Assembly (NCBI GenBank): GCA_037441525.1
Contig: JBBISA010000040.1
Location: forward strand, 1-36,981
Length of the DNA stretch: 36,981 bases
Reading direction: 5' to 3'
From: SKVR01 sp037441525
Lineage (GTDB): Bacteria > Bacteroidota > Bacteroidia > Bacteroidales > UBA7960
Part shown: positions 8,095 through 16,390 of the stretch, piece by piece
Layout of the letters: each line of letters opens with the position of its first letter
Position numbering within the stretch: the stretch's first letter is position 1
Made by a program: the position numbers and the translations under genes
The notes under the pieces: model-generated
Databases searched by the model: none
What the model saw: the letters and a program-made list of their open reading frames with translations, nothing else
Told to the model about the DNA's origin: nothing

Positions 8095-11000
8095 TTGAAC
8101 AGAAATCACAAAGCAGGAGCCCGTTTCAAGGCGGTATTATTTGTTTTTATTATAATTTCTCAGATTGTTGCCAACCATAGCTATGGCCAGAAGGCTGCCA
8201 ACCAGTTCCGCAGGCTCGATAACCAATCAGGTTTATCCAATAATCATGTGAACACAGTCTTTACCGACAGCAGAGGCTTTTTATGGGCTGGAACCATTTC
8301 GGGCCTCAACCGGTTCGATGGTTACAATTTCAAGGTCTTTAAAAATGACCCATCCAGACCTGGAACTATCCCCTTCAACAACGTTCATTATATTTATGAA
8401 GACCATTTAGGCTGGTTATGGATATTTGATAATACCGGGCAATATACACTTTTCAACCCCGAAACCGAAACTTTCACCCATAATCATCCCACGCTTGGCA
8501 GCAATTTTCCCATTCCCTGGAATAATATCATATTTTTGAGGCCAGACCGTAAAGACCATCTTTGGATAGGAACTGCCAACAATGGTTTATTTGTTTTTGA
8601 TACCCAACTGCAAAAAATTCAGCGTTTAGCCAACAAACCAGCTGACTCTGGTTCTCTTTCAGATAGTTCAGTTTCTGATCTTATTCATGGCAACAACAAC
8701 AAAACCTATGTGGTATATACTGCAGGATTAATTGACATTATTGATTCTGAAACCACCAAAGTGATGGGCAGAATGAGAATTCCTGTTAACCCTACATTGG
8801 CTGAAACCAGCCGCGAATACCGGATATTTGCTGATAATGATAACGATTTGTGGGTTTATTCCAATGACCCCGACGAGGGTATTTATTTATATACTAACGA
8901 GGAATGGAAATTTATTACCAGCCGCAGTCGGTCTGTATCCATCACAAGCCAGGCCATCACAGGCATTCTGCAGGACAACAAAGGGGACATTTGGATTGGT
9001 ACCGATCATGGTGGCCTTAATGTAATCAACAAGGAGACGTTTGCGATAACTTACATGGCCAGCCTCGCCGGTGATTATACAACACTTAGCGGAAACAGCA
9101 TTACCGGATTAACCAAAGGTGCCGATGGAATAATATGGGTTGGCACCTACAAAAACGGAATAAACTATTATCACGAAAACCTTTTCCTTTTTGAGCATTA
9201 CCGAAGCGGCCCTTATCAGACTCATAATTCCTTTACCAACGATGTTAATTGCTTTGCCGAAGATAAGGACGGAAACTTATGGATAGGAACCAATGGCGGG
9301 GGGCTTGTGTTTTTCGATCGTACCAGAAACACTTTTATTACCTGGCGAAACAATCCAAAAAACACCAATTCGCTCAGTAGCGATGTTATCGTTTCGCTGC
9401 TGATAGACAAAAACAACCAACTATGGATTGGAACTTACCAGGGGGGATTGAACAGAATGGAAGGCAACCGCTTTTTTCATTACCGTCACAATCCTTCCGA
9501 TCCGGCTTCCCTTTCAAACAACAGTGTGTGGCAGATATTGGAAGACCACAAGGGAAACATTTGGGTGGGAACCCTGGGTGGCGGCCTCGACCTGCTAAAC
9601 AGGTCAACGGGCAGGTTTACCAATTATTCACCATCAAATTCTGACTTAAGTTCAACATTCGTATTAACCCTTTTTGAAGACTTGCAAAACAACCTTTGGG
9701 TAGGTACATCCTACGGCCTGAATCGCCTGGAATCTTCATCGCGCAAATTCACAACTTTTTTCAACCAGGAAGGTAATCCTCGCAGTTTGAGCAACAACCA
9801 TGTACTGTCTGTCAGCCAGGACTCTGAGGGAAGAATCTGGATTGGTACACGCAACGGACTGAACCTTTACAGCCAGGAAAGCAGCGAATTTATCCGCTAC
9901 TCGACCGGTGACGGATTGCCCGACCACAACATTATTTCGATGGAACCGGCAGCTGATGGGAGCCTTTGGATTGCAACCCTCAACGGCCTTTCCAAAATGA
10001 CCCTACACCACTCAAACGGAAAAGCAACTTTCCGAAATTTTGACCTGGCCGATGGATTGCAGGGTAGGGAGTTTAACGAACATTCGAGCCTGCATACCCG
10101 CTCTGGCGAACTCATTTTCGGCGGTGCCAACGGGTTCAACATCTTCAATCCTCCTCAGATAAAAATTACCGACCAACCCATAAAAGTGATCATAACTGAG
10201 TTTAGCCTGTTTAACCAGCCCATTGGCATTGGCCATGCCATAGATGGGAGAATACTTTTTTCCAGGTCGCTAAACATGCAGCCCACCATAACACTAAGGC
10301 ATTATCAGAATGTTTTCACCATTGCCTTTTCAGCGTTGAATTTCTTTCAGCCCGAAAAAACCAGGTTTCGATATATGCTGGAAGGGTTTAACGATAACTG
10401 GCTCGAAACAGATATGACCAGCAGGGTTGCCACTTATACCAACCTCAACCCTGGAACCTACACCTTCAGAATTAAGGCACAGAGCACCAACGGCAACTGG
10501 GATGGTGAAGAAACTACCCTGAAAATTGTGGTGATACCACCCTTCTATGCCACGGGTTGGGCTTATAGTGTTTATGTATTGGTGCTTATTGCCGCAATGA
10601 TATTGATGATTTATGCTGTTAAAAGACGGGAAAAAATAAAATTTTTGCGCCGGCAGGAAAAGGATGAATACAATCGCATGCGGGAACTCGATGCCATGAA
10701 AACCCGTTTTTTTACCAATGTAAGCCACGAGTTCCGCACACCGCTTACCATGATACTTACCCCGGTTGATAAACTGCTGAAAGAAACCAACGACAGCAAT
10801 TTGCAAAGCCAGCTCCAAATGATACACCGAAACGGGAAACGTTTGCTTAACCTGGTAAACCAGTTGCTCGATTTTCGCAAACTCGAAAAGAACAAAATCG
10901 CACTCAACCTAACGCATGCCAACATTGTGGAAGCAGTAAAAGAATCTTTTGTTTCGTTTGTTGACTTGTTTGAAAGCAAACATATACAATATCGGTTTGT

Positions 11001-12279
11001 TTCCAATGTGAATGAGTATTTGGTAAGTTTTGATGCCGATAAACTCGAGAAAATAATATTTAACCTGCTATCGAACGCAGTAAAATTTACCCCCGAAAAC
11101 GGGATGATAGAACTGGAGCTACATAGGTGTGCTCCTGAGGCTCAGAAAACCGACAATCCTTTCAGGGGGAGTGAATATGTAGAAATTATAGTAAGAGATA
11201 CAGGCCTGGGAATTGCGCCCGACCGCCTCGACAAGATTTTTGAACGCTTTTTCCAGAGCATCGAAAACACTTCGGTAATTAATCAGGGGAGCGGCATCGG
11301 GCTCGCCCTTACGCTCGAATTTGTGCGCATGCACGGTGGTACCATTAGGGTTGATAGTACTCCGGGGAAGGGAAGTTGTTTCACTGTACGAATGCCCCTC
11401 GAAACAACCGCATCCCTTATCCCCGCCATAATAAAATCTGAACCCATTGCCTTAAGTACAAAAAGAAATGCCAACCCTGAAAATACCACACATGGTGGAA
11501 AAAAACCTTCCGTTCTGATTGTAGAAGACAATGAAGACCTTCGTTTCTACCTTCGCGAGAACCTCAAAAAGCGATTCACAATCATCGAAGCATCAAACGG
11601 GACAAAAGGGTGGGAAATAGTTCAGCAGCATACACCCTGGCTGGTGGTGAGCGATATAATGATGCCGGTTGAAGATGGTATTTCGCTTTGCCGGAAAATA
11701 AAGGGCGATACTTCCACATCGCACATCCCGGTGATACTTCTTACCGCCCGGGGTTCAGAAGAACAAAGGCTCGAAGGGTTGCAGGCCGGTGCCGAAGATT
11801 ACATTACCAAGCCCTTTAATTATGAAGTGCTGGAGTTGAAAATTACCCGGCTTCTTGAATTACGCCGTTCGTTTCAACAGGCCTTTGCCAGGAGATTTTC
11901 AATTGAGCCTGGCGAAATTACTATTACATCTCTCGATGAAAAGTTTCTCACCAAAGCCCTCGGGCTGGTGAACCAACACCTTGACGATACAGGGTTTTCG
12001 GTAGAAAAAATGGGGCGCGAACTGGGTATGAGTCGCGGACATTTATATAACAAACTGGTATCGCTTACCGGCAAAACACCCCTTGAATTCATCAGGATAA
12101 TACGGCTTAAGCGGGCTGCGCAGCTGCTCGGAAAAAGCCAGCTAACAGTAGCCGAAATAGCTTACCAGGCAGGCTTCAACGACCCAAAGTACTTTGCCCG
12201 GTATTTCAGGGAAGAGTATGGCATGAACCCTTCGGAATATGCCCGGAAAAAGGGGCAATCTACCCCTGATGAACAGTGA
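8095..12279 (+). CDS. Hybrid two-component system sensor/regulator (HTCS)
   Basis: A 1394-residue one-protein phosphorelay that senses a periplasmic sugar and activates transcription. Order: signal peptide (1 to about 32, ending near YGQ); about twelve or more Reg_prop propeller repeats (e.g. GDIWIGTDHGGLN, NNLWVGTSYGLN); Y_Y_Y domain near 730-815; transmembrane helix about 821-842; HisKA with NVSHEFRTP, phospho-acceptor H878; HATPase with NLLSNAVKFTPENG, DTGLGIAP and GSGIGLAL; receiver with acceptor D1187 in SDIMMP and the conserved K of ITKPF; C-terminal AraC helix-turn-helix (AEIAYQAGFNDPKYFARYFR). Length is typical. It starts with TTG: a TAA sits immediately upstream and the next in-frame Met is about 220 residues in, which would lose the signal peptide. 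HTCS proteins usually control nearby polysaccharide genes; the xyloglucan set 6 kb downstream is the obvious candidate, unproven. Confidence 0.95.
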   Translation: MNRNHKAGARFKAVLFVFIIISQIVANHSYGQKAANQFRRLDNQSGLSNNHVNTVFTDSRGFLWAGTISGLNRFDGYNFKVFKNDPSRPGTIPFNNVHYIYEDHLGWLWIFDNTGQYTLFNPETETFTHNHPTLGSNFPIPWNNIIFLRPDRKDHLWIGTANNGLFVFDTQLQKIQRLANKPADSGSLSDSSVSDLIHGNNNKTYVVYTAGLIDIIDSETTKVMGRMRIPVNPTLAETSREYRIFADNDNDLWVYSNDPDEGIYLYTNEEWKFITSRSRSVSITSQAITGILQDNKGDIWIGTDHGGLNVINKETFAITYMASLAGDYTTLSGNSITGLTKGADGIIWVGTYKNGINYYHENLFLFEHYRSGPYQTHNSFTNDVNCFAEDKDGNLWIGTNGGGLVFFDRTRNTFITWRNNPKNTNSLSSDVIVSLLIDKNNQLWIGTYQGGLNRMEGNRFFHYRHNPSDPASLSNNSVWQILEDHKGNIWVGTLGGGLDLLNRSTGRFTNYSPSNSDLSSTFVLTLFEDLQNNLWVGTSYGLNRLESSSRKFTTFFNQEGNPRSLSNNHVLSVSQDSEGRIWIGTRNGLNLYSQESSEFIRYSTGDGLPDHNIISMEPAADGSLWIATLNGLSKMTLHHSNGKATFRNFDLADGLQGREFNEHSSLHTRSGELIFGGANGFNIFNPPQIKITDQPIKVIITEFSLFNQPIGIGHAIDGRILFSRSLNMQPTITLRHYQNVFTIAFSALNFFQPEKTRFRYMLEGFNDNWLETDMTSRVATYTNLNPGTYTFRIKAQSTNGNWDGEETTLKIVVIPPFYATGWAYSVYVLVLIAAMILMIYAVKRREKIKFLRRQEKDEYNRMRELDAMKTRFFTNVSHEFRTPLTMILTPVDKLLKETNDSNLQSQLQMIHRNGKRLLNLVNQLLDFRKLEKNKIALNLTHANIVEAVKESFVSFVDLFESKHIQYRFVSNVNEYLVSFDADKLEKIIFNLLSNAVKFTPENGMIELELHRCAPEAQKTDNPFRGSEYVEIIVRDTGLGIAPDRLDKIFERFFQSIENTSVINQGSGIGLALTLEFVRMHGGTIRVDSTPGKGSCFTVRMPLETTASLIPAIIKSEPIALSTKRNANPENTTHGGKKPSVLIVEDNEDLRFYLRENLKKRFTIIEASNGTKGWEIVQQHTPWLVVSDIMMPVEDGISLCRKIKGDTSTSHIPVILLTARGSEEQRLEGLQAGAEDYITKPFNYEVLELKITRLLELRRSFQQAFARRFSIEPGEITITSLDEKFLTKALGLVNQHLDDTGFSVEKMGRELGMSRGHLYNKLVSLTGKTPLEFIRIIRLKRAAQLLGKSQLTVAEIAYQAGFNDPKYFARYFREEYGMNPSEYARKKGQSTPDEQ

Positions 12280-12508
12280 AATACACTCCAGGTTTTACCA
12301 TTGCCAAACCAGATAACAAATAATCAGCCAAAAGATTACATATTTAGTGTCCGTTTGAAATCTCAATGGATATAAATATTAAGCCTTTTGTTTTGAATGA
12401 AAAGAAAAATATTAATGTTGGGTTCATAATTTTCCAGCGTACTTGTTTTCCGGACTCTAGGAAAATATCTTTGTGGACTAATGTTACACAACCTTTACAC
12501 GGCGTTTT

Positions 12509-12742
12509 GTGGTATGGCATAGAATTATTAACCATTTAAAACTAATTAAAATTGAACTATTAAATTTAGAAAATCTTGGCGTTCAGAAGTTAGGGGATAG
12601 GGAGATTCTGGAAATTGATGGGGGACAACCTATTTTGTGGCTTATAGCAGGAGTAATTATAGCTGAGCTTTTGGATAGGAATCCACACGCAGATTTTATG
12701 GAGGGATGGAATGATGCCAGAAAGAACAACAATAAAAATTAA
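12509..12742 (+). CDS. Double-glycine leader peptide precursor (bacteriocin-like)
   Basis: The frame contains ENLGVQKLGDREILEIDGG, a good match to the double-glycine leader pattern of Bacteroidota bacteriocin-type or pheromone-type precursors, followed by a 38-residue mature part with one hydrophobic helix (PILWLIAGVIIAELL) and a polar tail (DRNPHADFMEGWNDARKNNN). Leaders of this type are cut after GG by the peptidase domain of a PCAT-type ABC exporter, but no such exporter is in this window. The only conventional start is GTG at 12509, which adds about 12 residues compared with usual leaders. The natural position, directly after the AT-rich spacer near 12545-12554, holds ATT and no ATG. The peptide may use a rare start or be decayed. 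Its function (antimicrobial, signal or other) cannot be told. Confidence 0.6.
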   Translation: MVWHRIINHLKLIKIELLNLENLGVQKLGDREILEIDGGQPILWLIAGVIIAELLDRNPHADFMEGWNDARKNNNKN

Positions 12743-13060
12743 ATGAATATGAACAAAAAAATTAATCATACAACTCTGCAATTTAATAGTACAGGGTTGC
12801 TAAATTTGAAACCGCCTAATACGATGGAAATGTTAAGCATAAGATGATGTAGTTGGTTGTCATACTTGCTTGGTTATATTTTATTTTCGCTACCAAGTAA
12901 TGTACCTAATGAAAATCAAACCAAACATGAAGGAGTATTTAGAAACGGTAAGTGGCCGCAGTTCAATTATGTAATTACTGTCTAATCTGATAATTCTTCA
13001 AATACTTAAAAAAAGCATTGAAAAAATATTTGTTTTTCTGACGCATAAATCATAATTCAA
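12743..13060 (+). other. Short-ORF region, possible interrupted small gene
   Basis: An ATG at 12743 abuts the stop of the leader peptide (TAAATG) and opens a 34-codon frame ending in TGA at 12845-12847. The same frame then continues open for another 45 codons to a TAA near 12983, including a hydrophobic stretch (SWLSYLLGYILFSLP). No homology is recognised. It could be a broken 80-codon gene co-transcribed with the peptide, or chance. Nothing else is seen up to 13060. Confidence 0.25.
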
Positions 13061-13378
13061 ATGAAAAAGAAATCACTGCAAGTTATCACCATATTCCTGC
13101 TGATAGTAGCAATAACCTTGTGGAAAATATACCTTTACGACAACTTTTTTTATTCCGCAATATTTTTCTTCATTACAATGTTAATTTACATGTGCGTGTC
13201 GCTGTTTAACAGAATGAAAGCCCTCACAGCCGTTGTTTTTGTTACAATTGGTATAGTCTTTTCTATACTTTTAAGGCGAGATTTTGATTTTAATGAGTTA
13301 ATAGGGCCAGTTTTGGCCTTATCGTTAGGCGTATTGGTTGCATTTTTGGTATTTAAGAGTGAAAAACAACAAAATTAA
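13061..13378 (+). CDS. Small hypothetical integral membrane protein
   Basis: A 105-residue protein with a basic start (MKKKSLQ) and about four hydrophobic segments: VITIFLLIVAITLW, FYSAIFFFITMLIYMCVSLF, ALTAVVFVTIGIVFSILL and IGPVLALSLGVLVAFLVF. It ends with a charged tail. No family is recognised. Small multi-span membrane proteins often serve as bacteriocin immunity proteins, and this one lies about 320 bp downstream of a double-glycine peptide on the same strand, so an immunity role is a guess worth stating but weakly supported. Its low-GC composition matches the surrounding patch. Confidence 0.6.
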   Translation: MKKKSLQVITIFLLIVAITLWKIYLYDNFFYSAIFFFITMLIYMCVSLFNRMKALTAVVFVTIGIVFSILLRRDFDFNELIGPVLALSLGVLVAFLVFKSEKQQN

Positions 13379-13390
13379 ACCTGAAAATAC

Positions 13391-13570
13391 TCAAGTTCCC
13401 TTGTCCTTAGTGGTTGACCCATCTGCAGCCTGCCTGTCAAACTTGTTTTTCCACCTGTAAAACAAACTATGGGCATCTGATGCTTACCCCAAGTTGCATC
13501 TGCTCCATGGTTCTCTCCTTCGCGAAAGTTCAAGAGCTTTTCATCCATTTGAAATTTTCGCTTATTTTTA
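13391..13570 (-). pseudogene. Decayed IS3-family transposase OrfA fragment
   Basis: On the minus strand three frames together spell a degraded HTH_Tnp_1/IS3 OrfA. From 13570 downward one frame gives KRKFQMDEKLLNFREGE; the next frame gives TMEQMQLGVS; the third gives SDAHSLFYRWKNKFDRQ at about 13433-13480, closing at a TGA at 13391-13393. The usual OrfA order is KRKF...QI..IL.EGE, then ..I.REHGIS.ATFYRWKNKF, so the pieces are in the right order with at least two frameshifts. No OrfB (DDE) remains. The element is dead, and marks past insertion between the small membrane protein and the flavodoxin-like gene. Confidence 0.65.
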
Positions 13571-13572
13571 CT

Positions 13573-13622
13573 CTGGACTTTCTAATTTACTTTACAAAAT
13601 TAAGATGTTAATTTTTGTCCAG
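13573..13622. repeat. CTGGAC/GTCCAG inverted repeat beside transposase relic
   Basis: CTGGAC at 13573-13578 and GTCCAG at 13617-13622 bracket an AT-rich segment immediately upstream of the OrfA relic. Read on the minus strand the outer end begins TGGACAAAAATTAAC, which resembles the TG-starting ends of IS3-type elements. It may be the left end of the dead element. The matching right end was not found. Confidence 0.35.
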
Positions 13623-13672
13623 CGAATTAGGGGGTTAAGGCATTATATATTGTAACATAAAAAATAGATATC

Positions 13673-14263
13673 ATGGAGAAAAGAGATTTTTTAAAAACAG
13701 GTCTTGCTGCAATTGGAATGTTTTTTATTCCTAAATCAGTGTGGTCCCTTGATTATTTTCAAACAACCAATAATTTAGAATGGGCAGTATTGTATAGTAC
13801 GTGGTGCGGAACATCACGGGATGCAAGTTTCTGGATTTCTGAGGGAATGGATGGAATAGCAAATGTATTTGATGTACGCGAAAATCCTGATTTGTCAAAA
13901 TACAAATACCTTGTTATCGGAGGATCAATTAGAAGTGGAGAAACATCTAAAGAACTTCAACAATATCTGACAAAGCACAAAGAAACTCTTCAGGGAAAAG
14001 TAAAAGGCTTATTTGCAGTATGTGGCAATATGAGAAGGCCTATTACAAACGAACAATACACCATGTATATTGATAATCATCTATCAAAATTAACTGGTGT
14101 AAATAAAGTGCCATCAAGAGTATTTTTAGGCCGCATAACTTGGGGACTTATGGAGCCTGAAATTCGAGAACAAATGAAATCATTTCCCAATATGGAGGAG
14201 TATGACAATTTAAAACGCAGTGATTGTATGGATTTTGGTAAAGAAATCCTGAAAAGCATCTGA
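13673..14263 (+). CDS. Flavodoxin-domain protein with Tat-like signal
   Basis: A 196-residue protein. Residues about 35-165 resemble a flavodoxin/HemG-like fold: WAVLYSTWCGTSRDAS as the FMN-phosphate loop, then DLSKYKYLVIGGSIRSGETSKELQQYL and VKGLFAVCGNM, the strand-loop order seen in the Flavodoxin_5 group. The N-terminus (MEKRDFLKTGLAAIGMFF, then SVWS) looks like a twin-arginine signal with KR in place of RR, typical of the xRDFLK form in Bacteroidota. Export of a folded, cofactor-bound flavoprotein by Tat would make sense, but most flavodoxins are cytoplasmic. The W-C-G change in the loop is unusual. The electron donor and acceptor are unknown, and no redox partner lies nearby. The gene follows the dead transposase by about 100 bp. 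Confidence 0.7.
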   Translation: MEKRDFLKTGLAAIGMFFIPKSVWSLDYFQTTNNLEWAVLYSTWCGTSRDASFWISEGMDGIANVFDVRENPDLSKYKYLVIGGSIRSGETSKELQQYLTKHKETLQGKVKGLFAVCGNMRRPITNEQYTMYIDNHLSKLTGVNKVPSRVFLGRITWGLMEPEIREQMKSFPNMEEYDNLKRSDCMDFGKEILKSI

Positions 14264-14420
14264 AATAAAGTAATATTATCGATAGCTTAGGCTGCAATAT
14301 TCTCAATGGCGGCCATTATTAAAAGTGGCTTATGATAATTCTAGGGCTAAAAATGGTCATTGTTGTTTTGATGTTTTAATGACTATTTACGTTAAAAAGC
14401 TTTTAAAAAAGCACTGTTTG

Positions 14421-14466
14421 GTAAAAGGAATCCATTCAGCCCATAGTTAGTGGGATTTTCCTTTAC
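14421..14466. repeat. Imperfect inverted repeat
   Basis: GTAAAAGGAATCC at 14421-14433 can pair with GGGATTTTCCTTTAC at 14452-14466 with small bulges, around an 18-nt loop. It is about 155 bp after the flavodoxin-like gene and has no T tract, so it is not a standard terminator. Its origin is unknown. Confidence 0.4.
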
Positions 14467-14524
14467 TTGCAGGGGTTTAAAACAGTTTCGATAAATTAAG
14501 TTGTGTAAGGCAGGCCCCCGGCGG

Positions 14525-14551
14525 GCAGTAGCGTGCTATGGCACGCTGTGC
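14525..14551. repeat. GC-rich hairpin
   Basis: AGCGTGC (14530-14536), loop TATG, GCACGCT (14541-14547) is a perfect 7-bp stem, extended outside a small internal loop by GCA/TGC. It follows a GC block (GGCCCCCGGCGGGC) that stands out in AT-rich DNA. A six-T run occurs only about 16 nt later, so termination is possible but not typical. Confidence 0.5.
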
Positions 14552-14601
14552 AAAGTTAGAACTCCCTTTTTTACTAAGCTGTAATTTTAAGGTGAATTTA
14601 T

Positions 14602-14639
14602 CACAGTGTTATGCGATGATTGTTTTAATTTTGCTCGCT
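14602..14639 (+). repeat. Dispersed intergenic repeat, copy B
   Basis: Ungapped partner of 69-106, with 31 of 38 bases identical. Another TGTTATG occurs at about 14851, inside ACTGTTATGTCG, but the similarity does not extend. See copy A. Confidence 0.55.
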
Positions 14640-14932
14640 GCCAAGACTATCTCAAAATCCTGAAAAATTATGGGACTATGAGTTTGTCGAGGTACACAAC
14701 AATCCGGTATTAAGATGTCGTTTCGACGAGGCTCAACACCCAGGTAAATGTTCTGAGACAGCATCTGTTGTTCAATACGCAATTTAACCAATGGAGGGCC
14801 ACCGAAAGTTTGAAACAATAATCCCCGCTTCAAGACTTGTAACGGTTGACTGTTATGTCGCCCACATTATCCAACCGGGCCTGTTGCAAATCTTTATTCT
14901 TTGGTAAATCAAATTAAAAAAATGCTAACTGA

Positions 14933-16390
14933 ATGAATAAAAGAATTAAACTAATTGCTTTTATAGTGTTGTTTTTCCTTGTAGCTATTAACATATATAA
15001 TTTTTTTTCAAGAACTGTTAATGGGGATGAATCAATACTTGCTGAACAGGCCAAAGAATTGGTTAACAGCGGAAATGTAAGATCGCCCATGTTTGCAGGA
15101 ATGGGAGAAGGATGGGAGTATTCTCAACTACATTATCATAAATTATTTATCTGGACAGGTGCGGTAATATTTCGAAATTTTGGAACAGCACTCTATATAT
15201 TAAGAAGTATTTCATTGTTTGCTTTAATTCTACTAATTTTTGTTGTCTATAAATTATTAAAAAAAGAAGACAATTACCAGTTGAAATTTTTACTGTTTTG
15301 TATTCTGTTATTGTCTAATTACGTTTTTTTTCTTCAGGGTTTAATTTACAGACCAGAGATGCTGTTGAGCAGTTTGGGGATTTGCTCTTTTTATTTGCTG
15401 AAAAACGGAATTGATAAAAACTCCCGTAAATATATTTTGTTTGCATCTGTGTGTGCCGGGCTGGCTTCTCTTACCCACTTAAATGGGCTAAGTATCATTT
15501 TTGCCAACGTCATTTTTTTATTGTGGAATAAACAGTTGAAGAATTCAATTATTTCGGGTATAACAAGTTGCCTGATTTTACTTTTTTATTTCATAGATAT
15601 AAACACGAAAGAAAAATTTATCCAATTCAAAACACAATTCTTTTCAGACCCGAATTTGGAAGAGGGTACAATAGGCATTTTGAGCCCATTGATAAAAGTA
15701 ATGAATGAACACATGCGTTTCTTTCACGATGTAGGTACGATTTCTTTTTCGGTTTTGTTTTTCCTGGGTCTTATTATTTCCTTTAAATATTTGAAAGTAT
15801 ACCATAAATCTATCTTAGTATACTTTTTGCTTTTGGTAATCGGATTGTCTGCAATTTCTCATGGAGTAACAACAAAATATGCAATATTGTATTACCCTTT
15901 TATGTCGCTAATTATTGTTTATGGCATTTTATACTCAGTTCAAAAAAAATCGAAAACGATAAATTTGTACATTTTTTTAATTGGTCAATACTTAATAATA
16001 AACTCCATATACTCAGTAAATAATGCATCAACTTTTACAAATACAATTAACCGATCCGAGTACATAAGTAAATATATGCCGAGAACTCAATCAAATATTT
16101 TTGCTCCTGAGTATTTTTTCTTTAATCAGGCGGAAAATTATGAAATAAGGATACCGTTGGCATATACCATCAGAAACATCCACTACAAGCGTGGGTATTG
16201 GACTTCATCTGATTTTTATAATTACAATGACACTTTAAATAACTTTTATATTTTGTTAGACAGTTGTTATACAAATAAAGATATTTTGAAGTGTTCGAAT
16301 TATTCAAATCTTAAATTGTTTGATACAATTTACAATTATAATGTAATTCATGTAGAAGCAGGAATTAAGTTACTTCAAAAAATAGAATAA
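14933..16390 (+). CDS. GT-C fold membrane glycosyltransferase (PMT/ArnT-like)
   Basis: A 485-residue inner-membrane protein with about ten or more hydrophobic segments. The first helix is followed by RTVNGDESILAEQAKELVNSG, the acidic first-periplasmic-loop motif (here D-E) that serves as catalytic/metal site in GT-C enzymes of the PMT/ArnT (GT39/GT83) type. A soluble C-terminal tail follows (from about 380). Such enzymes use a polyprenyl-phosphate sugar to modify an acceptor on the outer face of the inner membrane. It is the first gene of a packed unit: the next ATG begins right after its TAA (TAAATG). That unit ends with a predicted polyprenyl-phosphate-sugar synthase, which would supply its donor. 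Codons are extremely AT-rich. The acceptor (lipid A, O-antigen, protein) is unknown. Confidence 0.75.
   Translation: MNKRIKLIAFIVLFFLVAINIYNFFSRTVNGDESILAEQAKELVNSGNVRSPMFAGMGEGWEYSQLHYHKLFIWTGAVIFRNFGTALYILRSISLFALILLIFVVYKLLKKEDNYQLKFLLFCILLLSNYVFFLQGLIYRPEMLLSSLGICSFYLLKNGIDKNSRKYILFASVCAGLASLTHLNGLSIIFANVIFLLWNKQLKNSIISGITSCLILLFYFIDINTKEKFIQFKTQFFSDPNLEEGTIGILSPLIKVMNEHMRFFHDVGTISFSVLFFLGLIISFKYLKVYHKSILVYFLLLVIGLSAISHGVTTKYAILYYPFMSLIIVYGILYSVQKKSKTINLYIFLIGQYLIINSIYSVNNASTFTNTINRSEYISKYMPRTQSNIFAPEYFFFNQAENYEIRIPLAYTIRNIHYKRGYWTSSDFYNYNDTLNNFYILLDSCYTNKDILKCSNYSNLKLFDTIYNYNVIHVEAGIKLLQKIE

Larger units (their letters stand above)
14264..14932. other. 669-bp gene-free region with hairpins and a dispersed repeat
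   Basis: No gene is supported on either strand. It contains an imperfect long hairpin (14421-14466), a GC-rich block with a tight hairpin (14525-14551), and copy B of the dispersed repeat (14602-14639). A stretch around 14670-14760 has motifs such as GTTTGTCGAGG and GTTTCGACGAGG of the kind often scattered in Bacteroidota intergenic DNA. No clear promoter for the gene at 14933 was found. Confidence 0.6.

Noticed and set aside
12845..12847. TGA at 12845 as a selenocysteine codon
   Set aside because: No selenoprotein homology and no recognisable recoding hairpin; chance or decay is simpler.
14264..14932. Integron attC-like sites suggested by repeated TGTTATG and hairpins around short genes
   Set aside because: No proper core-site pair (RYYYAAC with GTTRRRY) could be found, and no integrase gene is present.
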